Shown: positions 28,175 to 38,497 of the stretch, piece after piece | How the letters are laid out: each line of letters begins with the position of its first letter | How positions within the stretch are numbered: the first letter of the stretch is position 1 | NCBI RefSeq assembly: GCF_007570865.1 | Contig: NZ_VLPS01000006.1 | Location: 186,001 to 250,000 of the forward strand | DNA length: 64,000 bases | Source of the DNA: Atlantibacter subterraneus | Lineage (GTDB): Bacteria; Pseudomonadota; Gammaproteobacteria; Enterobacterales; Enterobacteriaceae | Direction: 5' to 3' | Translations under genes and position numbers: made by a program | The notes under the pieces: model-generated | Told to the model about the DNA's origin: nothing | Database searches by the model: none | Seen by the model: only the letters and a program-made list of their open reading frames with translations

Positions 28175-31100
28175 GTTTATGGAAGAAGATCACCCTTGCC
28201 GTGGTGCTGTTTCTGGTGGTGCTGCTTGGGGTTGTCGGGTTCTTAGTCGGGACGACCACCGGCCTGCACATGGTGTTTAAAGCGGCCGATCGCTGGGTGC
28301 CGGGGCTGGAGATCGGCAGCGTGACCGGCGGCTGGCGCGATCTGTCGATCAAAAATCTGCGCTATGAGCAGCCGGGTGTTAACGTCCTGGCGGGCGAAGT
28401 CCACCTCGCCGTGAAGCTGGGTTGCCTGCGCGACAGCAGCCTGTGCGTGAACGCTCTGGCGTTACGTGACATCAACGTGGTGATTGATACCGAGAAAATG
28501 CCCCCGGCGGCTCAGGTTGAAGAGGAAGACAGCGGCCCGCTCGACCTCTCGACGCCATACCCCATTACGCTAAGCAGCGTCACGCTCAATAACGTTAACG
28601 TTCGTATTGATGACACCACGGTATCGGTAATGGATTTCGCGTCTGGCCTCAACTGGCAGGAACGCAACCTGACGCTGACGCCTACCACCTTACAGGGGCT
28701 GCTCATCGCCCTGCCGAAAGTGGCTAAAGTCGCGCAGGAAGAGGTGGTTGAACCGAAGATAGAGAACCCGCAGCCGGATGAGCTGCCGCTGGGCGAGACG
28801 CTCAAACAGCTGTTCTCGAAGCCGGTGCTGCCGGAGATGACCGACGTCCATCTGCCGCTGAATCTGACCATTCAATCGTTCCGCGGCGAACAGCTACGCT
28901 TAACGGGCGATACCGACGTCACCATTAACGCAATGCTGCTTAAAGTCAGCAGCGTGGACGGGATAGCCACTCTTGATGCGCTGGATATTGATTCCACCCA
29001 GGGTACGGTAAACGCCACAGGGCGCGCCGAGCTGCGCAACAGCTGGCCGGTGGATATCACGCTCAACAGCACCCTGAACGTCGATCCGATTAAAGGCGAA
29101 AAGGTCAAAATCAAAGTCGGCGGGGCGCTGCGCGAACAGCTGGAGTTCGGCATTAACTTGTCCGGCCCGGTAGATCTGGTGCTGCGCGGCCAGACTAAGC
29201 TGGCTGAAGCGGGCCTGCCGTTGAATCTGGATATCACCAGCGAGCAGCTTTACTGGCCGTTTACCGGTGAAAAACAGTATCAGGCGGACGATCTCAAGCT
29301 CAAGCTGACCGGGAAGATGACCGACTACACCCTGAGCTTCCGCACGGCGGTGAAGGGCGCGGAAATCCCGCCCGCCACGATTACCCTGGACGCCAAAGGC
29401 AACGAGCAGAACATCAATCTGGATAAGCTGAAAGTCGCTGCGCTGGAAGGTACCACTGAACTGAAGGCGCTGCTTGACTGGCAGCAGGCCATCAGCTGGC
29501 GCGGCGAGCTGACGCTTAACAAAATCAACACCGCCAAAACCTGGCCAGACTGGCCGGCGAAGCTCGATGGCTTAGTAAAACTGCGCGGCAGCCTGTACGG
29601 CGGCAGCTGGCAGGTGAACGTGCCGGAAATTAAGCTGGCGGGCAACGTTAAACAGAACGCCGTGAAAGTAGACGGGCAACTCCAGGGCAACAGCTATATG
29701 CAGTGGGTGATCCCCGGGCTGCACGTGGCGCTGGGACGTAACACTGCCGACATTAAAGGCGAGCTGGGCGTGAAGGAGCTGGAGCTGGACGCCAGTATCG
29801 ACGCGCCGAATCTGGACAACGCCCTGCCGGGGTTAGGCGGCACTGCCAAAGGACTGGTGAAGATCCGTGGAACGGTGGAAGCGCCGCAGGTGCTGGCGGA
29901 CATTACCGCCCGCAATCTGCGCTGGCAGGAGCTGTCGATTGCCCAGGTGCGCGTCGACGGCGACATCAAATCTACCGATCAGATTGGCGGCACGCTGGAC
30001 GTGCGCGTAGAGCGTATTGCCCAGCCGGGGCTGAATATCGCGCTGGCGACCATCAACGCCAAAGGCAGCGAAAAGGATCATCAACTGGCGCTGCGGGTGC
30101 AGGGTGACCCGGTTTCCGGGCAGCTTAATCTGAAAGGCAGCTTTGACCGCGAGGAACAGCGCTGGCGCGGCACTCTGGAAAATACCCGCTTCGAAACGCC
30201 GGTCGGCCCATGGTCGCAATCCCGCGCTATTGCGCTGGATTACCGCGGCCAGGAGCAAAAAATCACTATCGGCCCGCATTGCTGGACCAACCCTAATGCG
30301 CAACTTTGCTTGCCGCAGGCGGTCGATGCGGGTGCGGCAGGCCATGCCGTGGTGGAGCTTAACCGCTTTGATCTGGCGATGGTGAAACCGTTCCTGCCGC
30401 CGGAAACCCAGGCAAGGGGCGTGTTCACCGGCAAAGCCGATGTCACATGGGACACTACCAAAGAGGGTCTGCCGCAGGGCAGTGTGACGCTGGATGGCCG
30501 TGGTGTACGGGTGACGCAAATCGTTAACGGCAACGCGCTGCCGGTGGCCTTTGATACCCTGAGCCTGAACGCCGCGCTGCGTAATAATCAGGCGGAGCTG
30601 GGCTGGCTGCTGCGCCTGGCGGGCAACGGGCAGTTCGACGGTAAAGTGCAGATTGCCGATCCGCAAAACCGCCGCAACCTGTCCGGCAACGTCAACATTC
30701 GCAACTTCTCGCTGGCGATGGTCAACGCTATCTTCTCACGCGGCGAGAAAGCGGCGGGGCTGTTAAACGCCAATTTACGGCTGGGGGGCAACGCGGCGCA
30801 GCCGCAGCTGTTTGGTCAGATGCAGCTGACCGGCGTAGATATCGACGGTAACTTTATGCCGTTTGATATGCAGCCAAGCCAGCTCTCGATGGCCTTCAAC
30901 GGCATGAGCTCCACGCTGCAAGGCGTGGTGAATACCCGACGCGGGCAGATCAACCTGAACGGCGACGCCGACTGGAGCCAGATTGACAACTGGCGCGCGC
31001 GGGTGGCGGCGAAGGGCGATAAAGTCCGCATTAGCGTGCCGCCGATGGTGCGGCTGGATGTATCGCCGGACGTGGTGCTGGAAGCCACGCCGAGCCTGAT

Positions 31101-31947
31101 CACGCTGGATGGCCGGGTTGACGTGCCCTGGGCGCGTATCGTGGTGCATGAGCTGCCGGAAAGCGCAGTGGACGTTTCCAGCGATGAAGTGATGCTGGAT
31201 GCGCAGTTGAAGCCGGAAAGCGCGCCGACGGCAGCGATCCCAATCAACAGTAATCTGACGGTTCATGTCGGTAATAACGTGCGTATGGACGCCTTCGGCT
31301 TACGGGCGCGTCTGACGGGCGACCTGAAAGTGGCGCAGGATAAGCAGGGGCTGGGCTTAAACGGCCAGGTCAATATTCCGGAAGGGCGTTTCCGCGCTTA
31401 CGGCCAGGATCTGATCGTGCGTAAAGGCGAACTGCTGTTCTCCGGGCCGCCGGATCAGCCGCTACTAAACATAGAAGCAATCCGAAATCCTGAGGCCACG
31501 GAAAACGATGTGACCGCGGGGGTGAGGGTCACCGGCACGCCGGATGAACCCAGGGTTGAGGTGTTCTCAGATCCGGCAATGTCGCAGCAGGAGGCACTTT
31601 CCTATCTGTTACGCGGTCAGGGGCTTGAGAGCGGACAGAGCGATAGCGAAGCAATGACCTCAATGCTGGTTGGTCTGGGGGTTGCACAAAGTGGTCAGGT
31701 TGTGGGTAAAATCGGCGAGACGTTTGGCGTCAGTAATTTGGCGCTGGATACCCAGGGAGTCGGCGACTCCTCGCAAGTAGTGGTCAGCGGCTATGTACTG
31801 CCGGGTCTGCAGGTGAAATATGGCGTAGGTATTTTCGATTCGCTGGCGACGCTTACGCTGCGTTATCGCCTGATGCCTAAGCTATATCTGGAAGCGGTGT
31901 CTGGCGTAGATCAGGCACTCGATTTGCTCTATCAGTTCGAGTTTTAG
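28171..31947 (+). CDS. tamB: TamB, translocation and assembly module inner-membrane subunit
   Basis: A 1258-residue AsmA-like protein. An N-terminal signal anchor ([20 protein letters not shown], about 6-25) holds it in the inner membrane; a very long periplasmic beta-taco of repeated strands follows, and the C-terminal DUF490 domain (about 920-1258; [41 protein letters not shown]) contacts TamA. It spans the periplasm and is implicated in envelope assembly and anterograde phospholipid transport. Length equals the E. coli protein. Two bases separate it from ytfP. Confidence 0.98.
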   Translation: MSLWKKITLAVVLFLVVLLGVVGFLVGTTTGLHMVFKAADRWVPGLEIGSVTGGWRDLSIKNLRYEQPGVNVLAGEVHLAVKLGCLRDSSLCVNALALRDINVVIDTEKMPPAAQVEEEDSGPLDLSTPYPITLSSVTLNNVNVRIDDTTVSVMDFASGLNWQERNLTLTPTTLQGLLIALPKVAKVAQEEVVEPKIENPQPDELPLGETLKQLFSKPVLPEMTDVHLPLNLTIQSFRGEQLRLTGDTDVTINAMLLKVSSVDGIATLDALDIDSTQGTVNATGRAELRNSWPVDITLNSTLNVDPIKGEKVKIKVGGALREQLEFGINLSGPVDLVLRGQTKLAEAGLPLNLDITSEQLYWPFTGEKQYQADDLKLKLTGKMTDYTLSFRTAVKGAEIPPATITLDAKGNEQNINLDKLKVAALEGTTELKALLDWQQAISWRGELTLNKINTAKTWPDWPAKLDGLVKLRGSLYGGSWQVNVPEIKLAGNVKQNAVKVDGQLQGNSYMQWVIPGLHVALGRNTADIKGELGVKELELDASIDAPNLDNALPGLGGTAKGLVKIRGTVEAPQVLADITARNLRWQELSIAQVRVDGDIKSTDQIGGTLDVRVERIAQPGLNIALATINAKGSEKDHQLALRVQGDPVSGQLNLKGSFDREEQRWRGTLENTRFETPVGPWSQSRAIALDYRGQEQKITIGPHCWTNPNAQLCLPQAVDAGAAGHAVVELNRFDLAMVKPFLPPETQARGVFTGKADVTWDTTKEGLPQGSVTLDGRGVRVTQIVNGNALPVAFDTLSLNAALRNNQAELGWLLRLAGNGQFDGKVQIADPQNRRNLSGNVNIRNFSLAMVNAIFSRGEKAAGLLNANLRLGGNAAQPQLFGQMQLTGVDIDGNFMPFDMQPSQLSMAFNGMSSTLQGVVNTRRGQINLNGDADWSQIDNWRARVAAKGDKVRISVPPMVRLDVSPDVVLEATPSLITLDGRVDVPWARIVVHELPESAVDVSSDEVMLDAQLKPESAPTAAIPINSNLTVHVGNNVRMDAFGLRARLTGDLKVAQDKQGLGLNGQVNIPEGRFRAYGQDLIVRKGELLFSGPPDQPLLNIEAIRNPEATENDVTAGVRVTGTPDEPRVEVFSDPAMSQQEALSYLLRGQGLESGQSDSEAMTSMLVGLGVAQSGQVVGKIGETFGVSNLALDTQGVGDSSQVVVSGYVLPGLQVKYGVGIFDSLATLTLRYRLMPKLYLEAVSGVDQALDLLYQFEF

Positions 31948-31949
31948 CA

Positions 31950-32294
31950 ATGCGAATATTTGTCTACGGTAGTTTAAGACGCAAACAAGGCAACAGCCAC
32001 TGGATGACCAACGCCCAGTGGCTGGGCGATCACACGGTAGAGAACTACCAGTTGTTCAGCATTGGCCACTATCCCGGCGCGGTGCCGGGCGAAGGGCAGG
32101 TGCTGGGTGAAGTGTATCGCATTGATGCCAGCACTCTTGCCGAGCTGGATGCCCTGCGCACAACGGGGGGAGAATACCGGCGTCAGCTGATCCAGACTCC
32201 CTACGGCAGCGCCTGGATGTATGTTTATCAGCGGCCAGTAGAGGGCCTGACCCGCATAGAAAGCGGCAACTGGCTGGATAGAGAACAGTATTAA
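31950..32294 (+). CDS. ytfP: YtfP, gamma-glutamylcyclotransferase-like (GGACT) protein
   Basis: A 114-residue protein with the family start MRIFVYGSLRRKQGNSHWM (a YGSLR phosphate-loop motif), a glutamate in ELDALRTTGGEYRR and the ending ESGNWLDREQY. The fold is that of gamma-glutamylcyclotransferases; the substrate of bacterial YtfP is not established. It follows tamB by two bases and is probably the last gene of tamA-tamB-ytfP. Confidence 0.94.
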   Translation: MRIFVYGSLRRKQGNSHWMTNAQWLGDHTVENYQLFSIGHYPGAVPGEGQVLGEVYRIDASTLAELDALRTTGGEYRRQLIQTPYGSAWMYVYQRPVEGLTRIESGNWLDREQY

Positions 32295-32300
32295 CGCCAA

Positions 32301-32334
32301 AAGAAACCCTGCTTCGGTAGGGTTTCTTTTTTTT
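32301..32334 (+). terminator. Terminator of tamA-tamB-ytfP
   Basis: AAGAAACCCT (32301-32310) pairs with AGGGTTTCTT (32319-32328); the loop TTCG is closed by two further pairs, and a run of T follows (to 32334). It is 6 bases after the ytfP stop. Confidence 0.93.
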
Positions 32335-33085
32335 AGCTGTCAGTGCGCCATTACTTTCCACAGCGGTTTGTTTAAAACAAAGGGTGCATTGAATGATGAT
32401 TTATAATATTATCATGTGAATCTTATTATTAATTCTCGCCCTCTGAAATCTTAGTGATTGAAATGGGCTGCGGGATTTGATATTAATAACGTCAAATATA
32501 ATTTAGTGCGTTATAGTCGATAGCGTTAATAAGGTTGAAGACTTTTCCTATACTTTTATATAGATAAGGAAATCCTGATAAATAGCAGGTTATGTCCCAC
32601 TGAAAGAAGTGTGAAATTCTATTTTTAATTATTTGTTTGTTTTTCGATTATTGGTTTTCGTGAAAATTGACTGGCCCGTCAAACAGCTCTAACTGAAAAG
32701 AAATAGTAATCTGTACCCTACCCATAAATGGTTAATGCCTGGCGCGACGCTGGTTTGCGGCGTGTTTGTAGCAGATCCTGGCGCAATGCCCTGGATGGCT
32801 ACTTTTTATATCGGTGATATAAATATTAGTGTCTAAGATCAATTTTATGAAATGCGCAAAAACGGATTATTAATATTAGATAAATTGATGAAAATATAAT
32901 TCATTATGTAAAATTTCCGACATAATTTGAATTGACTCCGAATGGCATAATTTATTTGTGCTGGTATCTTTCGCGGCGGAATGACAACGGTGTGACACAG
33001 GGCAATATTATTGTCGTCTCTACGTTGTTACCGGATTCAGGCCGACTGGCGGCCTGTTATTTATATCCAATGCGGAGAGTCTTTC
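32335..33085. other. Long A+T-rich control region upstream of fimbrial operon 2
   Basis: About 750 bases without a supported gene, mostly A+T-rich, typical of a silenced fimbrial promoter region. A G+C-richer patch at about 32727-32810 interrupts it and carries a 34-codon open frame (ATG at 32733) without a ribosome site. TTGAC/GTCAA at 32667-32682 is a short inverted repeat. No fim-type switch and no regulator gene were seen. In E. coli this interval holds chpS-chpB. Confidence 0.5.
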
Positions 33086-33619
33086 ATGAAAAAATCAATT
33101 ATCAGCCTGTTTTGCCTGGCGGCTATCGGCGTGACGGGTTCGGCTATGGCTTATGACGGCCAGATTAATTTTACCGGCAGCATCAGCGATCAGACCTGTA
33201 CCGTCGATAGCGCGGCCCAGGGGCTGGATGTCGATCTCGGCAAAGTCGCGAAAAGCGCGCTGCAAAATACCGATGGCACAGATGCGGCAGGCGTTAAATC
33301 CTCTGCGGTGAAGTTTGCGCTCGCCGTCAGCAGTTGCCCGGATACCGTCACTGGCGCAACGGTGACGTTTGACGGTACCAGCGCCAGCGATACCACTCTG
33401 CTTGCAATCGATTCCGGGGCAACCGCCGCCAAAGGCGTCGGTATCGGTATCTATGACTCAAGCGACAATCTGATCCCGCTGCACAGTGCTTCAACCAACT
33501 ATCCCCTGAGCGCCGGGCCTAACACCCTCAATTTCCTGGCGCGTTACGTCTCCACAGGCGAGCCCGTGGTTATCGGGGCCGCCAACGGCACCGCCCAGTT
33601 CACCTTTAACTACAAATAA
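33086..33619 (+). CDS. Fimbrial operon 2: major fimbrial subunit
   Basis: A 177-residue type 1-like pilin: signal peptide (MKKSIISLFCLAAIGVTGSA, cleavage near AMA), then YDGQINFTGSISDQTCTV with the donor strand and first cysteine, the second cysteine in AVSSCPD, and the ending GTAQFTFNYK with a penultimate Tyr. GGAGAG lies 9 bases before the ATG at 33086; the frame opens upstream but lacks support. First gene of the operon. Confidence 0.93.
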   Translation: MKKSIISLFCLAAIGVTGSAMAYDGQINFTGSISDQTCTVDSAAQGLDVDLGKVAKSALQNTDGTDAAGVKSSAVKFALAVSSCPDTVTGATVTFDGTSASDTTLLAIDSGATAAKGVGIGIYDSSDNLIPLHSASTNYPLSAGPNTLNFLARYVSTGEPVVIGAANGTAQFTFNYK

Positions 33620-33625
33620 CCTTTT

Positions 33626-33643
33626 CCGGGGCGCTCGCCCCGG
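33626..33643 (+). terminator. Intercistronic hairpin after pilin gene 2
   Basis: CCGGGGCG (33626-33633) and CGCCCCGG (33636-33643) are exact inverted repeats, six bases after the pilin stop and 55 bases before the chaperone. There is no U-tract. In other fimbrial operons such hairpins protect pilin mRNA or partly stop transcription, giving more pilin than chaperone or usher. Confidence 0.6.
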
Positions 33644-33698
33644 TATTCACAGGGATTTAGCGCACGGATGCGTTCCGCGCGCTGTCAGGGGATAAGCG

Positions 33699-34382
33699 AT
33701 GAACCGATTGGTACTGTTGGCGACAGCTCTGGCGCTGTCTGCCATTCCCGCCTGGGCGGGTGTTGTAACGGGTGGCACCCGGGTTATTTATCCGGCCGAT
33801 AAAAAAGAGGTTTCACTTCCGGTAAGAAATCCTGAGAAGTCCGGCGTCTACCTGATTCAAAGCTGGGTCGATACCGGAACATCTGGCGAACGAGGACCGT
33901 TTATCGTTACGCCGCCGCTGTTTCGCATTAATTCGGGTGAAGAAAATCTGCTGCGTATTATCCGCACCGGCGGCAATTTACCGCAGGATCGGGAGTCCAT
34001 TTTCTGGCTCAATGTCAAGTCGATCGCGGCTGACGACAGCAGCAAACCGCACACCAATGTATTGCAGCTGGTCGTCAAAACGCGCGTGAAGTTGTTTTAC
34101 CGCCCCACGGGATTACCGGGCGACCCGCAACAGGCATACCGACAGTTGCAGGCGGCACGGCAGGGCAATCGCCTGATTATTCGTAATCCCACGCCGTACT
34201 ACGTCACGCTGTTTACGCTTACCGTTGACGGTAAGGAAATCAAAGAAGCGGATCTGGTTGCGCCTTTCGGCAGCGTAAATTTCGCCCTGCCGGCGGCGAC
34301 GGCCTCTTCCGTGGTCTGGCAGGCGATTAATGATTATGGCGGTATTACCGAGCCGGAACGTCGTCACGTTCAGGAGGGATAA
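33699..34382 (+). CDS. Fimbrial operon 2: periplasmic chaperone
   Basis: A 227-residue PapD/FimC-like chaperone: signal peptide ending AWAG, GGTRVIYPADKKEVSLPV, the motif LPQDRESIFWLNVKSI, RVKLFYRPTGLPG before the hinge and RNPTPYYVTLFTLTV in the second domain. It would cap subunits in the periplasm and deliver them to the usher. Its TAA overlaps the usher ATG by one base (TAATG), so the two are translationally coupled. Confidence 0.93.
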   Translation: MNRLVLLATALALSAIPAWAGVVTGGTRVIYPADKKEVSLPVRNPEKSGVYLIQSWVDTGTSGERGPFIVTPPLFRINSGEENLLRIIRTGGNLPQDRESIFWLNVKSIAADDSSKPHTNVLQLVVKTRVKLFYRPTGLPGDPQQAYRQLQAARQGNRLIIRNPTPYYVTLFTLTVDGKEIKEADLVAPFGSVNFALPAATASSVVWQAINDYGGITEPERRHVQEG

Positions 34383-36847
34383 TGCGGCGCTTCGTTCATT
34401 ATTCGTCTCTGATGGCGTTGTTGCTGGCGCCGTGCGTACAGGCGCGCGAAACCTTCAATATTCATGCCCTTGAAATCGATAATCCCGGCCAGCCAGTGGC
34501 AGACTTATCGGCGTTTGCTGAAGCCGAAGGCCAACAGCCCGGCGAGTATCAGGTAACGGTTTACGTCAATGGCGAGCAGCAGGGCGATGTTCAAAACGTC
34601 AACTTTGTCGCTGGGGCGGATAAGAAACTGAACGCGCAGTTAACGCCGGCGTTATTGCGTGCCTGGGGAGTAAAAATCGACGCCTTTCCGGCGCTGGCCG
34701 CGCTGGCCCCGAACCATGCGCTGGAGGATATCGGCCAGTACATACCGCTGGCCGCCACGGAGTTTCGGTTCAGCAAGCTGCAACTCAATGTCAGTATTCC
34801 TCAGGCCGCGATGGACTCTACCGCGCGCGGTCAGGTCGATCCGGCACAGTGGGATGAAGGCGTGCCTGCGGCGTTGTTGAATTACAATGTTAGCGGCAGC
34901 CATACCCAATATAGCGAAGGCGAGGGGGCAGACAGCAACCAATATGCCAGTTTGCAAAGCGGGCTGAATTTTGGCCCGTGGCGGCTGCGCAATGATTCAA
35001 CATGGAACTATGACGAGCGTAACGGTAGCCACTGGAATTCCATCAACACGCAGTTACTGCGGGATATTCGCACTCTCAAAGCGCAAATGACGCTGGGGGA
35101 TAGCTATACCCCTTCCGATGTCTTCGATAGCGTACCGTTACGTGGCGCGCAGCTGGCGTCCGACGACAATATGCTGCCGGATAGCCTGCGAGGTTTCGCC
35201 CCAGTTATTCGCGGTATCGCGCAGTCGAACGCCCAGGTGACTGTGAAACAAAACGGCTACACCATTTATCAAACCTATGTCGCACCGGGCGCGTTTACCA
35301 TCAACGATCTTTATCCCACCGCGGGCAGCGGCGATCTTGATGTCACTATCAAAGAGTCCGACGGCACCGAGCGCCATTTTGTACAGCCGTTTTCGGCGGT
35401 GCCGCTGATGCAGCGCGAAGGACGCCTGAAATATGCGTTTGCCGCCGGAAAATACCGCAGCGATGGCGGTGCGGAGCCGCAGTTCGGGCAGTTGACTGCG
35501 ATTTACGGCTTACCCCATTCCACCACCCTTTATGGCGGCGTCATCTATGCCGACAATTACCAGGCCGGGGCTCTGGGGCTGGGCATCGGCCTTGGCGAAC
35601 TGGGTTCGCTTTCCGCCGACGCCACGGTCGCCCGCGCCATGCCTGTTAATAGTGCGGATCACTCTGGCCAGTCATACCGGTTGCAATACTCCAAAGATAT
35701 TCAGGCCACCGGCACGAACTTCACGCTGGCGACTTACCGCTATTCCACGGAAGGATATTACTCCTTTCAGGAAACCAACGATCGGCAGGATGGCGACAAC
35801 AGAGATGCCCTGGATCATAACAAACGCCAAAAATTGCAGCTGGATGTCAGCCAGCGCCTGGGGGCGATGGGATCGTTTTTCATCTCCGGCTACCAGCAGG
35901 ATTATTGGGGTGAAAAAGGGTATGAACGCACGCTCAGCGCCGGCTGGAACGGCAGTATCAACGGCATTAACTACAGCATTGCTTATAGCTACAGCGAAAT
36001 GCCGGATAGTGACACCGCGGCAGACCAGCAGTTGGCTTTCAGCATTCAGGTGCCGCTCAGCCGCTTTTTATCGAATGCCTGGGCGAGCTATAGCGTCACT
36101 AGCGCGAAGCAGGGAAATACGCGCCAGCAGTTGGGCATTAATGGCACCGCGCTGGCGGATAACAACCTCAGTTATAACGTCCAGCAGAGCTATACCAATC
36201 AGGGCGCAGGGGCGTCAGGTATGCTCAGCGCCACCTGGAAGGGCGGGTATGGCGAAGTCTCTGGGGGATATAACTATGACGACGCGATGCGGCAGGTCAA
36301 CTATGGCCTGAAGGGCGGCGTGGTGGCGCATCCTCACGGCGTGACGTTCAGTCAATCCCTCGGCCAGTCGCTGGCGATAGTAAAAGCGCCCGGTGCGAAT
36401 GACACCCGAATACAAAACAATACTGGCATCTATACCGACTGGCGCGGTTACGCGGTGGTGCCTTATGTCACGCCTTATAAAAAGAACCGTGTGGCGCTGG
36501 ACCCCAGCACCCTGAGGGACGATGTGGATATTGATACGGCGGTGCAGACCGTCATTCCAACCCAGGGGGCGGTGGTAATGGCCGATTTTAATACCCGAGT
36601 GGGCCGCCGCGCGTTGATGACGCTGATTTACCGCGGGCTGCCGGTTCCCTTCGGCGCTGAGGCGAAATTAAGCGACGGGGGAAGCGGTATTGTCGGCGAT
36701 GACGGCCAGGTGTATCTCTCCGGCGTGCCGGATCGGGGCGAGATTGTGGTGAGCTGGAGCGGGGCGGAACGCTGCCGGGTACATTACCAACTGCCGGACA
36801 ATAGCGCTGACGTACCGGTACTGGAAACGGAACAGGAGTGTCGATAA
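34382..36847 (+). CDS. Fimbrial operon 2: outer-membrane usher (FimD/PapC family)
   Basis: An 821-residue usher: signal peptide (ending CVQA near residue 21), N-terminal chaperone-binding domain (ETFNIHALEIDNPGQPVADL), barrel and plug (RGFAPVIRGIAQSNAQV, YQTYVAPGAFTINDLYPTAG) and two C-terminal domains ending with paired cysteines (ERCRVHYQL, EQECR). It shares family motifs with the usher at 21377-23902 but differs along its whole length, so the two operons are not a recent duplication. The stop overlaps the next start (TAATG). Confidence 0.94.
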   Translation: MRRFVHYSSLMALLLAPCVQARETFNIHALEIDNPGQPVADLSAFAEAEGQQPGEYQVTVYVNGEQQGDVQNVNFVAGADKKLNAQLTPALLRAWGVKIDAFPALAALAPNHALEDIGQYIPLAATEFRFSKLQLNVSIPQAAMDSTARGQVDPAQWDEGVPAALLNYNVSGSHTQYSEGEGADSNQYASLQSGLNFGPWRLRNDSTWNYDERNGSHWNSINTQLLRDIRTLKAQMTLGDSYTPSDVFDSVPLRGAQLASDDNMLPDSLRGFAPVIRGIAQSNAQVTVKQNGYTIYQTYVAPGAFTINDLYPTAGSGDLDVTIKESDGTERHFVQPFSAVPLMQREGRLKYAFAAGKYRSDGGAEPQFGQLTAIYGLPHSTTLYGGVIYADNYQAGALGLGIGLGELGSLSADATVARAMPVNSADHSGQSYRLQYSKDIQATGTNFTLATYRYSTEGYYSFQETNDRQDGDNRDALDHNKRQKLQLDVSQRLGAMGSFFISGYQQDYWGEKGYERTLSAGWNGSINGINYSIAYSYSEMPDSDTAADQQLAFSIQVPLSRFLSNAWASYSVTSAKQGNTRQQLGINGTALADNNLSYNVQQSYTNQGAGASGMLSATWKGGYGEVSGGYNYDDAMRQVNYGLKGGVVAHPHGVTFSQSLGQSLAIVKAPGANDTRIQNNTGIYTDWRGYAVVPYVTPYKKNRVALDPSTLRDDVDIDTAVQTVIPTQGAVVMADFNTRVGRRALMTLIYRGLPVPFGAEAKLSDGGSGIVGDDGQVYLSGVPDRGEIVVSWSGAERCRVHYQLPDNSADVPVLETEQECR

Positions 36848-37887
36848 TGAAATGTAGTATGCGAATTTTACTGTTGGGATGGTTGCTTCTTATCGCGTCC
36901 AGAGGCGCATTTGCTGCTCCCGGCGCGGGATGTACCGCCAGCGGCAGCTACTCGATTCACCGTATAGAGAATACGTCGGTACGGTCCGATTTACCGGTTG
37001 GGATGCCTATTACTGGCGACTGGCTCTACGTTCAGGGACAGGTCTATCAGAATTGCGAATACGATTATGAAGCGCAACGCGGATTTAACGTGGTATCCGG
37101 CCTGAAAAGTTACATTAGCCATAATTCTGGCGTCACCTGGAATGGTGAAACGGTTTTTGACACCAATGTTCCCGGCATTGGCTATGTGCTGGAGGGCAGC
37201 ACGCAGAAAGGCGGGGGAGACTGGAGCGCGTATCTGGGAATGAGCGCCGGACAAACAGCCCGTCAACTGGCGAGTTTTTCCAATAGCGTCGGTGAGCGCA
37301 TGAACATTAGCGATCGGATGCGGATGATGCTGATAAAAACCGGTACTGTCCAGCCTGGCACGATTAATAGCTTTAATGCGGGTTACTTTTATGCTGGCGT
37401 TAATGAGACCAACAACTGGGCGCCTGAGGTGCCAGTCCAGTTTATGGGGGGACAAATCGTGTTGCCGAGCTGCGCCCTCACAACGCCGGATATTTCAGTC
37501 GATCTGGGCAAACATGCCATTAGCGAGTTTAGCGGCATCGGTTCAACCGTCGCGGACTGGCGCAATATTGATATTGGGCTGAACTGCGATAGCAGCGCGA
37601 TTAAAATCTACATTACCGTCGATGCGCCCGGCGTGTCCGGGACGCCGGGCGTGATGAGTCTGGACAGCGCGCCAGGCGATACCGGCGCTACCGGCGTCGG
37701 CGTGCAACTGTGGCTACGGACCAACAACGGAAGCCCGATTACTTTTGGCAAGGAAACCTATGTCGACACCAGCGCTAATCAGGGTGCGTTTACGGTGCCG
37801 CTTGAGGCGCGCTATTATCAGACCGCTGCCAAAATGACCGCTGGCGTCGCTAATGCCACGGCAACTTTTACAATGACCTATAAATAG
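36847..37887 (+). CDS. Fimbrial operon 2: minor subunit / tip adhesin
   Basis: A 346-residue exported protein: signal peptide (ending AFAA), an N-terminal domain of about 180 residues with Cys pairs and VFDTNVPGIGYVLEG, and a C-terminal pilin domain starting near LPSCALTTPDISVDLGKH and ending ATATFTMTYK. This layout fits a FimH-like two-domain tip protein. AGGAG is 9 bases before the ATG at 36847, which overlaps the usher stop. Receptor unknown. The corresponding protein of operon 1 has the same layout but diverges in the N-terminal, binding half. Confidence 0.83.
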   Translation: MKCSMRILLLGWLLLIASRGAFAAPGAGCTASGSYSIHRIENTSVRSDLPVGMPITGDWLYVQGQVYQNCEYDYEAQRGFNVVSGLKSYISHNSGVTWNGETVFDTNVPGIGYVLEGSTQKGGGDWSAYLGMSAGQTARQLASFSNSVGERMNISDRMRMMLIKTGTVQPGTINSFNAGYFYAGVNETNNWAPEVPVQFMGGQIVLPSCALTTPDISVDLGKHAISEFSGIGSTVADWRNIDIGLNCDSSAIKIYITVDAPGVSGTPGVMSLDSAPGDTGATGVGVQLWLRTNNGSPITFGKETYVDTSANQGAFTVPLEARYYQTAAKMTAGVANATATFTMTYK

Positions 37888-37912
37888 CGCGGGGAATTTA
37901 ACCGGGCGGTGG

Positions 37913-37940
37913 TAAAAAAAACGGTCGCCAAAGGCGACCG
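37913..37940 (-). terminator. Terminator of ppa
   Basis: CGGTCGCC (37922-37929) and GGCGACCG (37933-37940) form an 8-base-pair stem with a 3-base loop; on the minus strand a run of eight or nine U follows (37913-37921). It may also stop fimbrial operon 2 from the other side. Confidence 0.88.
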
Positions 37941-37966
37941 GTATCATGAGAGCTAACGCCAGAAAA

Positions 37967-38497
37967 TTATTTCTTCGCGGCGCGTTCGAAAGAGGCAACG
38001 ATTTCCGCTTTAGCGGCTTCTGCGTTATCCCAGCCGTCCACTTTCACCCATTTGCCTTTCTCGAGATCTTTGTAGTGCTCGAAGAAGTGGGCAATCTGCG
38101 CTTTCAGCAGTTCCGGCAGGTCGTTCACGTCTTTAATGTGATCGTACTCTTTGCTCAGTTTGGTGTGCGGGACCGCAACCAGCTTGGCGTCTTCGCCTGC
38201 TTCGTCAGTCATTTTCAGCACGCCAACCGGACGGCAGCGGATCACAGAACCCGGCTGCAGCGGGTACGGTGTCGGGACCAGCACGTCAACCGGGTCACCG
38301 TCCAGAGACAGGGTGTGGTTGATGTAACCGTAGTTGCACGGATAGAACATCGCGGTAGACATGAAACGGTCAACGAACAGCGCACCGCTGTCTTTGTCGA
38401 TTTCATATTTGATCGGGTCCGCATTCGCCGGGATTTCGATAACTACATAGATGTCTTCTGGCAGATCTTTACCAGCAGGCACGTTGAGTAAGCTCAT
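37967..38497 (-). CDS. ppa: Inorganic pyrophosphatase
   Basis: A 176-residue family I soluble pyrophosphatase. [20 protein letters not shown], the signature DGDPVDVLV with its catalytic aspartates (about 66-71) and EDAKLVAVP are present. It hydrolyses the pyrophosphate released in biosynthesis and is essential in E. coli. The ATG at 38497 (MSLLNVPAG) follows AAGGAAACAG and gives the E. coli length; the open frame extends ten codons further without support. Confidence 0.99.
   Translation of the reverse strand: MSLLNVPAGKDLPEDIYVVIEIPANADPIKYEIDKDSGALFVDRFMSTAMFYPCNYGYINHTLSLDGDPVDVLVPTPYPLQPGSVIRCRPVGVLKMTDEAGEDAKLVAVPHTKLSKEYDHIKDVNDLPELLKAQIAHFFEHYKDLEKGKWVKVDGWDNAEAAKAEIVASFERAAKK

Noticed and set aside
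29833-31266. Minus-strand open frames of 160-280 codons across tamB
   Set aside because: Shadows of tamB, which is full length and conserved.
32335-33085. fimS-like invertible switch upstream of fimbrial operon 2
   Set aside because: No pair of TTGGGGCCA-type inverted repeats and no fimB/fimE-like recombinase gene were found; TTGAC/GTCAA is too short.
32932-33156. A 74-codon open frame overlapping the pilin 2 start
   Set aside because: It overlaps the pilin signal-peptide codons in another frame and has no ribosome site or family resemblance.
20362-37887. Recent duplication of one fimbrial operon into the other
   Set aside because: Gene order is alike, but ushers, pilins and adhesins differ throughout and even in length (841/821, 186/177, 332/346 residues), so they are separate acquisitions or old paralogues.
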